Under the pieces are notes generated by a model. That model made no database searches, had not been told where the DNA came from, and was given only the letters and a program-made list of their open reading frames with translations. DNA of 64,000 nt from Urinicoccus timonensis (GTDB taxonomy: Bacteria; Bacillota; Clostridia; Tissierellales; Peptoniphilaceae), in contig NZ_OCTU01000003.1 in assembly GCF_900232945.1 (NCBI RefSeq), positions 53,527 through 117,526 of the forward strand. The letters are read 5' to 3'. Positions 8,108 through 16,232 of the stretch are shown piece by piece (position 1 is the stretch's first letter; every line of letters begins with the position of its first letter). Made by a program: the position numbers and the translations under genes.

Positions 8108-8718
8108 AAGAAATAGGACAAGTCACCAGCCTCCAAACTACAAGTAATGGGAAAAGATTTACAGTGACCTGCCAAAGGGTCCTGGAGGGGACCCAGCTGG
8201 GGGACTCCATTGCAGTAAATGGTGTCTGCATTACAGTGGTGGCCCTAACTCCCACAAGCTTCCAAGGAGATGTCATGGAGGTCACCCTGAGAAAGTCTAA
8301 TTTAAAAAATTTACAAGTGGGGACCAAGGTCCACCTGGAAAGGGCCTTGAACCTACAAACCCGTTTAGGGGGTCATATGGTTTCTGGCCATATCGATACA
8401 GTAATCCAGGTCAGCCGGATTCAAGAGCGCCAGGGGCAATTTTTCATGACCCTTTTGATTCCCCTGGGTTACCGCAAGTACATGATTCCCCAAGGGAGTA
8501 TTTGCTTGGATGGAGTCAGCTTGACCATAGCAGACTTGACAGAAAGTCATGTGACGGTGAGCTTGATTCCAGAAAGTAAGAAGAGGACAAATTTTACCCA
8601 CTTAAGGGTTGGAGACTTTATCAACCTGGAGTGCGATTTAATAGGCAAGTATGTGGAAAATATGGTCAAGGGCCAGGAGGACAGTTCTCTGGCAGACTAT
8701 ATCAAGTATGGATTTTAG
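8089..8718 (+). CDS. ribE: Riboflavin synthase alpha chain
   Basis: RibE dismutates two lumazines to riboflavin plus a pyrimidine. The start is a TTG giving MFTGIIEEIGQV, the invariant N-terminus of the family, with AGGAGGG 5 bases before. Two lumazine-binding repeats are visible, each with an AVNGVCITV or LDGVSLTIA motif, in 209 residues. The start lies inside ribD (19-base overlap), so the genes are coupled. Confidence 0.96.
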   Translation: MFTGIIEEIGQVTSLQTTSNGKRFTVTCQRVLEGTQLGDSIAVNGVCITVVALTPTSFQGDVMEVTLRKSNLKNLQVGTKVHLERALNLQTRLGGHMVSGHIDTVIQVSRIQERQGQFFMTLLIPLGYRKYMIPQGSICLDGVSLTIADLTESHVTVSLIPESKKRTNFTHLRVGDFINLECDLIGKYVENMVKGQEDSSLADYIKYGF

Positions 8719-8727
8719 GAGGTAGAC

Positions 8728-9939
8728 ATGAGCCAAGTAGAAAAGGCATTAGATGCCCTAAGAAGAGGAGAAATGATTGTCGTTACAGATGATCCCCAAA
8801 GGGAAAATGAAGGGGACTTGATTCTAGCGGCTGAATTTGCAGACATTGATAATATAAATTTTATGGCTTCCAAGGCCAAGGGCTTAATCTGTATGCCCAT
8901 GAGTCAAAAAGAAGCGGACCGTCTCCAATTAGACCCCATGGTCTTTCACAATACAGACAACCATGAAACCGCCTTTACCGTCTCCATTGACCATGTGGAA
9001 ACCACAACGGGAATTTCTGCAGAAGAAAGGGCCCTGACTGCTCGGAAGGCAGCAGACCCCAATTCCAAACCTCTAGACTTTAGACGGCCAGGTCACATGT
9101 TTCCCTTAATTGCCAAGGCCCCGGGGGTTTTGGAAAGAGAGGGTCACACTGAGGCTACAGTGGACCTACTCCGCTTGGCCGGTTTGACAGAAGTGGGAAT
9201 TTGCTGTGAAATCATGGCAGATAACGGACAAATGCTCCGGGGCCAAGAGGTCATTGACTTTGCCCAAGAAAATGACCTGGTCTACCTGACCATCGAGGAC
9301 TTAAAGACCTACCGTAAGATCAACGACAAATTAGTTGAGGCCATAGACCCGGTGGATATGCCAACGAAATATGGTCACTTTACAGCTATAGGTTATGAGG
9401 AAAAGTTTACAGGCCAAGAGCATGTGGCCCTGGTTAAGGGAGACATTGGGGATGGAAAAGACCTCCTGGTCCGGGTCCATTCAGAGTGTCTAACAGGAGA
9501 TGGCTTTGGGTCTTTGCGGTGTGATTGTGGTGACCAATTGGCCCAATCCATGCGGCAGGTAGAAAAAGAAGGCCGGGGCATTGTCCTCTATATGCGCCAG
9601 GAAGGTCGGGGCATTGGGCTCATTAACAAACTCAAGGCCTACAACCTCCAAGACCATGGCTACGACACTGTAGAAGCCAATGTCATGTTGGGGCTACCGG
9701 AAGATGCCCGGGACTACTATATAGGAGCCCAAATTTTAAAGGACCTGGGAGTGAAGGAAATTCGTCTCTTAACCAATAACCCCCATAAGATTTACAACCT
9801 AAGCCAGTACGATATGAAGATCGTCTCTCGGGAACCCATTGAGATTCAAGCCCAAGAGCATGACCAAAGATACTTGCATACCAAGGCGGAAAAAATGAAC
9901 CATATCTTAGAACAATTTAACCTGGAGGAAGAAAAATGA
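8728..9939 (+). CDS. ribBA: RibBA: DHBP synthase / GTP cyclohydrolase II
   Basis: The 403-residue fusion supplies both branches of riboflavin synthesis. The N-terminal DHBP synthase domain (about 1-200) has [17 protein letters not shown] and a GHTEATVDL acidic loop. The C-terminal GTP cyclohydrolase II domain has [15 protein letters not shown], the zinc ligands CLTGD and RCDCGDQL, and [22 protein letters not shown] precedes the ATG. The last bases overlap ribH (ATGA). Confidence 0.97.
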   Translation: MSQVEKALDALRRGEMIVVTDDPQRENEGDLILAAEFADIDNINFMASKAKGLICMPMSQKEADRLQLDPMVFHNTDNHETAFTVSIDHVETTTGISAEERALTARKAADPNSKPLDFRRPGHMFPLIAKAPGVLEREGHTEATVDLLRLAGLTEVGICCEIMADNGQMLRGQEVIDFAQENDLVYLTIEDLKTYRKINDKLVEAIDPVDMPTKYGHFTAIGYEEKFTGQEHVALVKGDIGDGKDLLVRVHSECLTGDGFGSLRCDCGDQLAQSMRQVEKEGRGIVLYMRQEGRGIGLINKLKAYNLQDHGYDTVEANVMLGLPEDARDYYIGAQILKDLGVKEIRLLTNNPHKIYNLSQYDMKIVSREPIEIQAQEHDQRYLHTKAEKMNHILEQFNLEEEK

Positions 9940-10400
9940 AAAAATTTGAAGGAAAGCTCATTGCTAAGGATAAGAAATTTGCCATTGTGGCCTCAAGATT
10001 TAACGAATTTATCGTGACAAAATTAATTGAAGGGGCCCAAGATGCCCTTTTAAGACACGGGGTCAAGGATGAAGACATTGATCTGATTTGGGTTCCGGGA
10101 GCCTTTGAAATTCCCATGTTTGCCAAATTAGCCTCTCAAAGTGAAAAATATGATGGGGTTATTTGCCTGGGCGCCGTGATTCGTGGCGAAACCAGCCACT
10201 ATGAATTGGTGACAGCAGAAGTGGCCAAGGGGGTTGCCCAAGTATCCATGCACACAGAAAGACCCATTATTTTTGGCATCGTAACCACCGACACCATCGA
10301 CCAAGCAGTCCAAAGAGCAGGAACCAAGGCTGGCAACAAGGGCTTTGATGCCGCTGTTTCCGCCATTGAATGTGTAAATTTAAAAGATCAACTATCTTAA
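9936..10400 (+). CDS. ribH: 6,7-dimethyl-8-ribityllumazine synthase
   Basis: RibH condenses DHBP with the pyrimidine from RibD. The 154-residue sequence contains the family landmarks [31 protein letters not shown] and the C-terminal [14 protein letters not shown]. The start overlaps the ribBA stop (ATGA), and the operon ends at a terminator directly after the stop. Confidence 0.96.
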   Translation: MKKFEGKLIAKDKKFAIVASRFNEFIVTKLIEGAQDALLRHGVKDEDIDLIWVPGAFEIPMFAKLASQSEKYDGVICLGAVIRGETSHYELVTAEVAKGVAQVSMHTERPIIFGIVTTDTIDQAVQRAGTKAGNKGFDAAVSAIECVNLKDQLS

Positions 10401-10403
10401 AAA

Positions 10404-10438
10404 AGAGCCGTCTTAGTGGAAACATTAAGGCGGCTTTT
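10404..10438 (+). terminator. Terminator of the rib operon
   Basis: AGCCGTCTTA (10406-10415) pairs with TAAGGCGGCT (10426-10435) with one G-T pair, followed by TTTT. It lies between ribH and a small membrane-protein gene. Confidence 0.8.
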
Positions 10439-10451
10439 CCCTGGAGGATTT

Positions 10452-10763
10452 ATGCTGAAAAAAATACTAATTTTAATCAATAGTCTTTATTTAATTTGCC
10501 TAACAGGTCCCATGGTCCTAAACTACCTACCCCATTACGACCAATTGGCCAGGGTCTATGCCTATAAAAGGAGCCTGGAAGGCCTGCTGGCCGGGAACTA
10601 TGCCCTGGTCTTTAGCCTGGGCTACCTGGTTTGTCTTATCTCTTTGGGCCTTTCCCTGGGAAAAAAGACCAAGAGGAGCGTGACCTTGACTAGCCTGGCC
10701 TTGGTCAACCTGGCCCTCTGTCTTCCCCTTCTTTATGAAGCTGCCCAGGTCTTGATTTTTTAG
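10452..10763 (+). CDS. Small multi-span membrane protein, unknown
   Basis: The 103-residue product starts at ATG with GGAGG 5 bases upstream. A longer frame beginning at a GTG at 10416 would run through the rib terminator and is not used. Three hydrophobic segments (about 5-22, 45-68, 78-100) predict an integral membrane protein. No family is recognised and there are no catalytic-looking residues. It is alone between the rib terminator and the yebC promoter region, and may depend on read-through. Confidence 0.6.
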   Translation: MLKKILILINSLYLICLTGPMVLNYLPHYDQLARVYAYKRSLEGLLAGNYALVFSLGYLVCLISLGLSLGKKTKRSVTLTSLALVNLALCLPLLYEAAQVLIF

Positions 10764-10798
10764 GCCTTGTAAGTAAAACTACCATACAAGTCCATCTT

Positions 10799-10808
10799 AT
10801 GGTAAAAT
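10799..10808 (+). promoter_or_regulatory. Possible promoter for yebC
   Basis: TGGTAAAAT (extended -10 form TGnTAAAAT) lies about 30 bases before the yebC start. No clear -35 box. Confidence 0.35.
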
Positions 10809-10836
10809 AAACAGGTGAAATAAAGGAGGAATAAGA

Positions 10837-11574
10837 ATGTCAGGACATTCAAAATGGAATAATATAAAAAATAAAAAAGGAAAAGAAGACGCAAAAAAGG
10901 GCCGTGTATTTACGAAAATGGCCCGTTATATCATGGTAGCTGCCCGAGAAGGTGGCGGAGACCCGGACTATAACCCCTCTTTAAAGATGGCCATTGACAA
11001 GGCAAAATCTTACAATATGCCCAATGACAATATTGAACGGGCCATTAAAAAGGGAACCGGGGAAGATGACGATACCCACTACGAAGAAGTGACCTATGAA
11101 GGGTACGGCCCTTCCGGAATTGCTGTTATGGTTAAGACCTTGACAGATAACCGGAACAGGACAGCACCAGAAATGCGCCATGCCTTTGACCGTAACGGGG
11201 GCAACCTGGGAACATCTGGTTGCGTATCCTTTATGTTTGACAAGTTGGGAGTCCTCTATCTGGAAAAAGAAGAGGGAGTGGACCTGGACGAAGTCATGAT
11301 GGTGGCCATAGACAGTGGAGCCGGAGATGTGGATGCAGATGAAGATGGTTTAGAAATTACCACCAACCCAGAAGACTTTGCTGCTGTCCGGGATGCCTTG
11401 GAAGAAGCAGGCTACCAACCCAAGATGGCTGAAATCACCTATATTCCACAAAATGAAGTGGAATTGACCTCAGAAGAAGATGTGGAAAAGATGGAAAAAC
11501 TCATTGATGCCCTAGAGGACAATGATGATGTTCAAGACATCTACCACAACTGGAAGGAGCCGGATGAAGACTAA
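10837..11574 (+). CDS. yebC: YebC/PmpR family protein
   Basis: The 245-residue sequence starts with the invariant [20 protein letters not shown] and carries [19 protein letters not shown] and the TEMRH-like [13 protein letters not shown] segment. The family has been described as DNA-binding transcription regulators and, more recently, as factors that help ribosomes on difficult proline stretches. Which applies here cannot be read from sequence. AAAGGAGG precedes the ATG. The end overlaps the DUF1461 gene by 11 bases. Confidence 0.95.
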   Translation: MSGHSKWNNIKNKKGKEDAKKGRVFTKMARYIMVAAREGGGDPDYNPSLKMAIDKAKSYNMPNDNIERAIKKGTGEDDDTHYEEVTYEGYGPSGIAVMVKTLTDNRNRTAPEMRHAFDRNGGNLGTSGCVSFMFDKLGVLYLEKEEGVDLDEVMMVAIDSGAGDVDADEDGLEITTNPEDFAAVRDALEEAGYQPKMAEITYIPQNEVELTSEEDVEKMEKLIDALEDNDDVQDIYHNWKEPDED

Positions 11575-12187
11575 GCTTCTGGGCCTTTTGGCTGGAGTGG
11601 CCTATCTTCTTTTGGTTCTGGGTCTAGGAATTAGTCTGGTGAGCCAGTGGCAGGGTTTTTATGACTTCCAGTTTAAGAAAAATGCCACTGTCCAAGAAAC
11701 AGGCCTATCCATAAAAGACCTCCACAAGCGGGGCCAGGCCCTGAGGATTTATTTGGAAAAGGGGGATGATGATTTAATTTCTCCCTACTTTAACCAAAGG
11801 GAGGTTAGCCACATGGAGGATGTCCATGGGCTTTTTGTCTTAAAAAATCGGATTATGGTTCTGGCGGGTCTGGCTTTTTTGGCCCTCTTTATCTATGGCC
11901 ATAAAAAGAATTTTTTAAGAGACTATTTTACAGGGAACTGGATTTTACTCCTAGCCCTAATCGGATTTTTTACCTATATTGGAATGAATTTTGACCAAAG
12001 CTTTATCCGTTTTCATGAGCTTTTTTTCGACAATGACCTCTGGCTTTTAGATCCTAAAACAGATGTTATGATTCAAATGCTACCCCAGGTCTTTTTTGAA
12101 CAAATGGCTGGATTAATTGGCCTTTTTGTCCTGGGAATGGAAGGAGTTTATTTCTTTAGCCTATGGAAAATCAAGACAAGGTCCTAG
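11564..12187 (+). CDS. DUF1461/TIGR01906 family integral membrane protein
   Basis: The 207-residue protein begins at an ATG preceded by AAGGAG, inside the yebC 3' end. An upstream in-frame ATG run at 11522 lacks an RBS. Four hydrophobic segments (about 5-27, 92-112, 122-142, 177-200) flank a luminal-type region with [13 protein letters not shown], typical of the TIGR01906 family of Gram-positive membrane proteins of unknown function. The next gene starts within its last 25 bases. Confidence 0.75.
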   Translation: MKTKLLGLLAGVAYLLLVLGLGISLVSQWQGFYDFQFKKNATVQETGLSIKDLHKRGQALRIYLEKGDDDLISPYFNQREVSHMEDVHGLFVLKNRIMVLAGLAFLALFIYGHKKNFLRDYFTGNWILLLALIGFFTYIGMNFDQSFIRFHELFFDNDLWLLDPKTDVMIQMLPQVFFEQMAGLIGLFVLGMEGVYFFSLWKIKTRS

Positions 12188-12744
12188 CCCTTATTGGCTA
12201 CACAAGAAAAAATGGGAATACTCAAGCCCTCTTGGAGGATTACTTGAAAGAATTCGCCCAAGACAAAGAAGTAGACCTGGTGGACTTAAATGCTTTGGAT
12301 TTTAAGGGCTGCATTCATTGTGATGGATGCCTAAAAGAGCCTTTTTGTCGCCTAAGGGATGACTTTAGTCCCATCTATCAAAAGATAGAAGAGGCCAACC
12401 ACTTGGTTTTTGCAAGTCCGGTCTACTTTAATGGAGTGACTTGGCTTTTGAAAAAGTCCATAGACCGGATGCAGGTTTACTTTTCCAACCCCAGGGACTG
12501 GCAGGGGAAAAAGTCGGCTTGTCTTTTGCTGACAGCCGGAGCCAAACCCTACCCAGACCAGTTTACTACCAGCTACCTAGAGGGGCAAATCACCCTTAAG
12601 ACCCTGGGCTATAGCACTTTTACCTGCATACAAGTGGGGGATACAGATCGAAGACCCTATGAGGCTGGATTTTTAAGAAAAGAAGCGATTAAAATAGATG
12701 GAATAAATAGAAGAAAGGGAAATCAATGGGAATTAATCGAATGA
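12163..12744 (+). CDS. Flavodoxin-family NAD(P)H-dependent FMN oxidoreductase
   Basis: In this 193-residue flavodoxin-fold protein, [19 protein letters not shown] is the FMN phosphate loop, [19 protein letters not shown] the Cys-rich segment of iron-sulfur flavoprotein-like members, and [20 protein letters not shown] the isoalloxazine-binding stretch. Electron carrier or reductase role is inferred from family; substrate unknown. The AAGGAG nearest the start is about 17 bases off, so initiation may rely on coupling to the overlapping upstream gene. Confidence 0.8.
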   Translation: MENQDKVLALIGYTRKNGNTQALLEDYLKEFAQDKEVDLVDLNALDFKGCIHCDGCLKEPFCRLRDDFSPIYQKIEEANHLVFASPVYFNGVTWLLKKSIDRMQVYFSNPRDWQGKKSACLLLTAGAKPYPDQFTTSYLEGQITLKTLGYSTFTCIQVGDTDRRPYEAGFLRKEAIKIDGINRRKGNQWELIE

Positions 12745-13394
12745 TAGACCATACCTTATTAAAGGCTGAGTCTAGTCAAGATCAAATCAAACAACTTTGC
12801 CAGGAAGCCAAGGCCCACGACTTTTTTTCAGTCTGTGTCCAACCTACTTGGATTAGCCTGTGCAAGGAAGAATTGGCCGGATCAGGGGTAAAAATTGCCA
12901 CGGTTATTGGCTTTCCTCTGGGGGCCAACACCACGGAGACCAAGGTCTTTGAAGCCAAGGACGCTATAGAAAAGGGAGCCGATGAAATTGACATGGTCAT
13001 CAATATTGGTGCCTTAAAAAGTGGCCAAGACCAATTGGTAGAAGATGAAATCCGGGCCATCAAAGAGGCCATTGGAGACCATATTTTAAAGGTCATTATT
13101 GAAACCTGCCTCTTGACAGAGGATGAAAAAATAAGGGCCTGTCAATTGACTCTTAAGGCCGAAGGAGACTATGTCAAGACCTCCACTGGTTTCTCCACAG
13201 GAGGGGCCAAGCTGGAAGATGTAAAATTGATGAAGGACCAAGTCAAAGACCAGGCCAAGGTCAAGGCTTCTGGTGGAATTCGAGATTTTGCTACAGCCCA
13301 AAAGATGGTAGAAGCCGGAGCGGACCGCCTGGGGGTTAGTGCAGGAATTGCCATTGTAGAAGGAGAAAAAAATGCCGAATCCAGTGGCCTTTAA
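12726..13394 (+). CDS. deoC: Deoxyribose-phosphate aldolase
   Basis: DeoC cleaves deoxyribose-5-phosphate to glyceraldehyde-3-phosphate and acetaldehyde in deoxynucleoside catabolism. Seen are IDHTLLK at the N-terminus, [28 protein letters not shown], the Schiff-base lysine region [13 protein letters not shown], and KASGGIRD. Its 222 residues are full length. It overlaps the genes on both sides. PunA and Pdp, which feed the same salvage route, are encoded at 47.6-49.7 kb. Confidence 0.95.
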   Translation: MGINRMIDHTLLKAESSQDQIKQLCQEAKAHDFFSVCVQPTWISLCKEELAGSGVKIATVIGFPLGANTTETKVFEAKDAIEKGADEIDMVINIGALKSGQDQLVEDEIRAIKEAIGDHILKVIIETCLLTEDEKIRACQLTLKAEGDYVKTSTGFSTGGAKLEDVKLMKDQVKDQAKVKASGGIRDFATAQKMVEAGADRLGVSAGIAIVEGEKNAESSGL

Positions 13395-14112
13395 CTTATT
13401 TGGTCTAGAGGTTCGTTGGTATGGAATCCTTATAGGAATTGGGGTCATCCTGGCCTATGAAATTGCCAAATACCTGGCAAAAAGAATGGGCACCTTGCCG
13501 GAAGTTGCCCTGGATGACTTTTTGATTTTAGCTGTTCCCCTAGGAGTCCTGGGAGCCAGGGTCTGGTATGTCCTTTTTGAGTGGGACTACTATTCCCAGC
13601 ACATGTCTGAAATTATCAATATTCGCCAGGGAGGTTTGGCCATCCATGGTGGAATCATGGCAGGGATTTTAGTGGGTCTGGTATACTGTAAGAGAAAGGG
13701 CCACCACTTTTTTGACCTGGCTGACTGTATTGCCCCGGGTTTGGTTTTGGCCCAAGGCATTGGTCGCTGGGGAAACTACATGAATGGTGAAGCCCATGGA
13801 GGGCCAACAGACCTACCCTGGGCCATCCTAGTGGATGGAGTTCGGGTCCACCCCACCTTCCTCTACGAATCTATTTTAGACCTTTGTATTTTTGCCCTTT
13901 TATTCTTCTATGTCTTTAAGCGAAGAAAGTTTCGGGGCCAGGTCTTTGCCCTCTATGGGATCCTCTATAGCATTGGCCGCTATTTCATAGAAGGCTTAAG
14001 AACCGATAGTTTGATGATAGGTCCCTTTAGGACGGCTCAACTTACCAGTATTGCCTTGATTATTGCTTGTCTTGTGATTTATGTGGTCTGTGGGAAAAAG
14101 GAAAAATTATAG
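13372..14112 (+). CDS. lgt: Prolipoprotein diacylglyceryl transferase
   Basis: Lgt transfers diacylglycerol to the lipobox cysteine of prelipoproteins in the membrane. The 246-residue protein has about seven hydrophobic segments, [14 protein letters not shown], the signature [22 protein letters not shown] and the late [16 protein letters not shown] lies upstream of the ATG within deoC. A terminator follows. A candidate substrate in this window is the lipoprotein at 36.5 kb. Confidence 0.95.
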   Translation: MPNPVAFNLFGLEVRWYGILIGIGVILAYEIAKYLAKRMGTLPEVALDDFLILAVPLGVLGARVWYVLFEWDYYSQHMSEIINIRQGGLAIHGGIMAGILVGLVYCKRKGHHFFDLADCIAPGLVLAQGIGRWGNYMNGEAHGGPTDLPWAILVDGVRVHPTFLYESILDLCIFALLFFYVFKRRKFRGQVFALYGILYSIGRYFIEGLRTDSLMIGPFRTAQLTSIALIIACLVIYVVCGKKEKL

Positions 14113-14135
14113 AAGATCCTCACTAGAGGATGGAA

Positions 14136-14167
14136 AAATTGGTAGCCAGGAGGCTGCCAATTTTTTA
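14136..14167 (+). terminator. Terminator after lgt
   Basis: AAATTGGTAGCC and GGCTGCCAATTT pair (one G-T) around AGGA, followed by a T-run. Confidence 0.85.
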
Positions 14168-14185
14168 TGGAGATTTTCAAAAGAA

Positions 14186-14316
14186 TTTACTCCTAGATAA
14201 AATTAGATAAAATAAAGAAAGGGTTTGGGAAGTCAAATAAAGTTTAATAAGAAGAAAAGAGAAAGTGGGAGAAAAAATCTCCAAAAAGAGAGGGACAAGA
14301 TGCCCTTTCTTTTTTT
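14186..14316 (+). ncRNA. Candidate small RNA or orphan leader upstream of mraZ
   Basis: TTTACT (14186-14191), a 16-base spacer and TAAAAT (14208-14213) form a plausible promoter. About 75 bases on there is an intrinsic terminator: AGAGAGGG (14287-14294) with CCCTTTCT (14303-14310), then a run of T. Between them is a purine-rich stretch with no ORF. This would give a transcript of roughly 95 bases. The alternative is a plain second terminator for lgt or an mraZ attenuator. Confidence 0.35.
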
Positions 14317-14377
14317 ATTGGCTAAAAAAGAGGAAAAGGTGTGGCCTTATTCCATAATTTCATGTAAAATATAGGTG

Positions 14378-14413
14378 AAGTGGTGAGAAGTGGGTTTAAG
14401 TGGTAAAAGATGG
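14378..14413 (+). promoter_or_regulatory. MraZ-type operator, four direct repeats
   Basis: Hexamers AAGTGG at 14378, 14388 and 14398, and the variant AGATGG at 14408, repeat with an exact 10-base period directly before the mraZ start. This matches the TGG-core direct repeats to which MraZ binds in other bacteria (known), so autoregulation of the dcw cluster is inferred. A TAAAAT at 14365-14370 may be the -10 box of the regulated promoter. Confidence 0.7.
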
Positions 14414-14420
14414 TGTAAAA

Positions 14421-14852
14421 ATGTTTATTGGGGAATATCATCATACGATGGACACAAAGGGACGCTTGATTGTCCCGACAAAATTTAGAGAGGAACTGGG
14501 GCAGTCCTTTGTCATAACCAAGGGCCTTGACCACAGTCTTTTCGTGTACCCAAATGACGAATGGAAACGCATCGAAGAAAAACTCAAACTCCTCCCACTA
14601 ACAAATCGTGATGCCAGAGCCTTTGTTCGTTTTTTCTTTGCAGGAGCGGCGGAGACGTCCTTGGACAACCAGGGTCGAATCCTAATTCCGGCAAACCTAA
14701 GAGACCACGCCAAACTTGAAAAAGAGTCAGTGGTCATTGGGGTATCCACCCGGGTGGAAATTTGGAACAAGGATCTTTGGGAAAGATATACAGATGATGA
14801 TGCCTTGGGCATTGACTTAATTGCAGAAAAGATGAGTGAATTAGGCATATAG
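14421..14852 (+). CDS. mraZ: Transcriptional regulator MraZ
   Basis: MraZ is the DNA-binding regulator at the head of the dcw cluster. The start is placed at [15 protein letters not shown], the canonical N-terminus. A longer GTG-initiated frame at 14400 would lie in the operator. Two SpoVT/AbrB-like repeats contain the motifs [14 protein letters not shown] and [14 protein letters not shown]. 143 residues. No strong Shine-Dalgarno is present, since the operator repeats occupy that space. Confidence 0.95.
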   Translation: MFIGEYHHTMDTKGRLIVPTKFREELGQSFVITKGLDHSLFVYPNDEWKRIEEKLKLLPLTNRDARAFVRFFFAGAAETSLDNQGRILIPANLRDHAKLEKESVVIGVSTRVEIWNKDLWERYTDDDALGIDLIAEKMSELGI

Positions 14853-14869
14853 ATGAATGGAGAAAAACA

Positions 14870-15799
14870 ATGGAATTTCACCATGTTCCAGTTCTTTATA
14901 AAGAAGTAATAGATGGACTAAAAATTAAAGAAGACGGGACCTACCTGGATGGGACAGTAGGGGGTGGCAACCACTCCTTGGGCATCCTGGAGCATTTAAA
15001 AACAGGTCGTCTGATTTGCCTAGACCAAGACACCAATGCCTTGGAAGCCAGCAGGGACAAGTTAAAGGGTTTTTCCAATGTATCTTTCTACCATTTAAAC
15101 TATAAAGACTTTACTAGGGCCCTAGAGGAAGAAGGTGTCCAAGGTCTGGATGGAATTCTCCTAGACCTGGGGGTTAGTAGCCACCAGTTCGACCAAAAAG
15201 ACCGGGGCTTTTCCTACCGCTTTAATGCGGCATTAGATATGCGGATGGACCAAAGTAAAAGCTTTTCCGCCAAGGACATTGTTAATACTTATTCCTTGGA
15301 AGACCTCAACCGGATTTTTCAAGATTACGGGGAAGAAAGGTGGTCCAAGCGGATTGCTGAATTTATTGTAGAAGCAAGAAAAAAGGCCCCTATTGGAACC
15401 ACCTTCGACTTGGTGGAAATTATCAAAGCGGCCATTCCAAAAGAAGTGCGTAGAAAGGGTGGACACCCGGCCAAGCGAATCTTCCAAGCTCTGAGAATTG
15501 AAGTGAATGACGAACTGAATGTTTTAAAAGACACCCTCTACCAGATGATTCAAAGTCTTAATCCTGGGGGCCGCTTGGTGGTAATTTCCTTTCATTCTCT
15601 GGAAGACAGGATTGTGAAAGAAATCTTTAAGTACGCCTTTTTAGACTGCATTTGTCCTCCCCAGCAGCCTGTATGTACTTGCGATAAGAGAAGAGAAATC
15701 AAGATTATTACAAGAAAACCTATCACGGCCAGCCCTGAGGAATTAGAAGTAAATCCCAGATCCAGCTCAGCAAAGTGTCGGATCGCCGAAAAGCTTTAG
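14870..15799 (+). CDS. rsmH: 16S rRNA (cytosine-1402-N4)-methyltransferase RsmH
   Basis: This is a SAM-dependent methylase of 16S C1402. Seen are HVPVLYKEVIDGL, the SAM loop DGTVGGGNHSLGILE, ILLDLGVSSHQFD, and the C-terminal VISFHSLEDRIVK. 309 residues is typical. GGAG precedes the ATG. It sits in its standard place between mraZ and ftsL. Confidence 0.96.
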   Translation: MEFHHVPVLYKEVIDGLKIKEDGTYLDGTVGGGNHSLGILEHLKTGRLICLDQDTNALEASRDKLKGFSNVSFYHLNYKDFTRALEEEGVQGLDGILLDLGVSSHQFDQKDRGFSYRFNAALDMRMDQSKSFSAKDIVNTYSLEDLNRIFQDYGEERWSKRIAEFIVEARKKAPIGTTFDLVEIIKAAIPKEVRRKGGHPAKRIFQALRIEVNDELNVLKDTLYQMIQSLNPGGRLVVISFHSLEDRIVKEIFKYAFLDCICPPQQPVCTCDKRREIKIITRKPITASPEELEVNPRSSSAKCRIAEKL

Positions 15800-15815
15800 G
15801 CTAAAGGAGCGAATT

Positions 15816-16232
15816 ATGAATAAGAAGCCTAGAAATAAAAAAATAAATCGACCTGCCAAGACGAATTTATTCTCTTTGAGTCTCTATATCATTTGGGGTC
15901 TTTGTGCTTTAATGTTGCTCTTACTTATGGTAAACTATCTAGAGTTGGAAAAACTGAAAAACAACATTGAGCGTCAAAATGTAGAAATAAGTGAATTAAA
16001 AAAGACCAAGGACTCTATTAGTGGGCAATTAGCTGGGATTAAAAGTTCTGATGAAGTGGCAAATGTCGCAAGATACAAACTGGGTATGGTCTATCCCGAC
16101 GATGAACAAGTTGTCTATATCCAAGTAGACGAAAAGGTTGCCGAAACAGATGTAAAAGAAAATGTCTTTTTAAGCCCGGTTATCTCTATTTTAAAAATAT
16201 TTGGCGCAAATAAAGGGGAGGGATCTCTTTGA
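15816..16232 (+). CDS. ftsL: Cell division protein FtsL-like
   Basis: The 138-residue protein has a basic cytoplasmic start, one membrane segment (about 20-42) and a coiled-coil region (LEKLKNNIERQNVEISELKK), then the septum-initiator-like ARYKLGMVYPDDEQVVYIQ segment. This topology and its place between rsmH and the PBP gene identify FtsL, the partner of DivIB in the divisome. AAAGGAG precedes the ATG. It overlaps the next gene by 4 bases. Confidence 0.85.
   Translation: MNKKPRNKKINRPAKTNLFSLSLYIIWGLCALMLLLLMVNYLELEKLKNNIERQNVEISELKKTKDSISGQLAGIKSSDEVANVARYKLGMVYPDDEQVVYIQVDEKVAETDVKENVFLSPVISILKIFGANKGEGSL

Noticed and set aside
10416..10451. Upstream GTG start for the small membrane protein after ribH
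   Set aside because: This stretch is the loop and 3' arm of the rib terminator; the ATG at 10452 has a proper RBS.
14400..14420. GTG start at 14400 for mraZ
   Set aside because: It lies in the operator repeats, and the conserved N-terminus begins at 14421.
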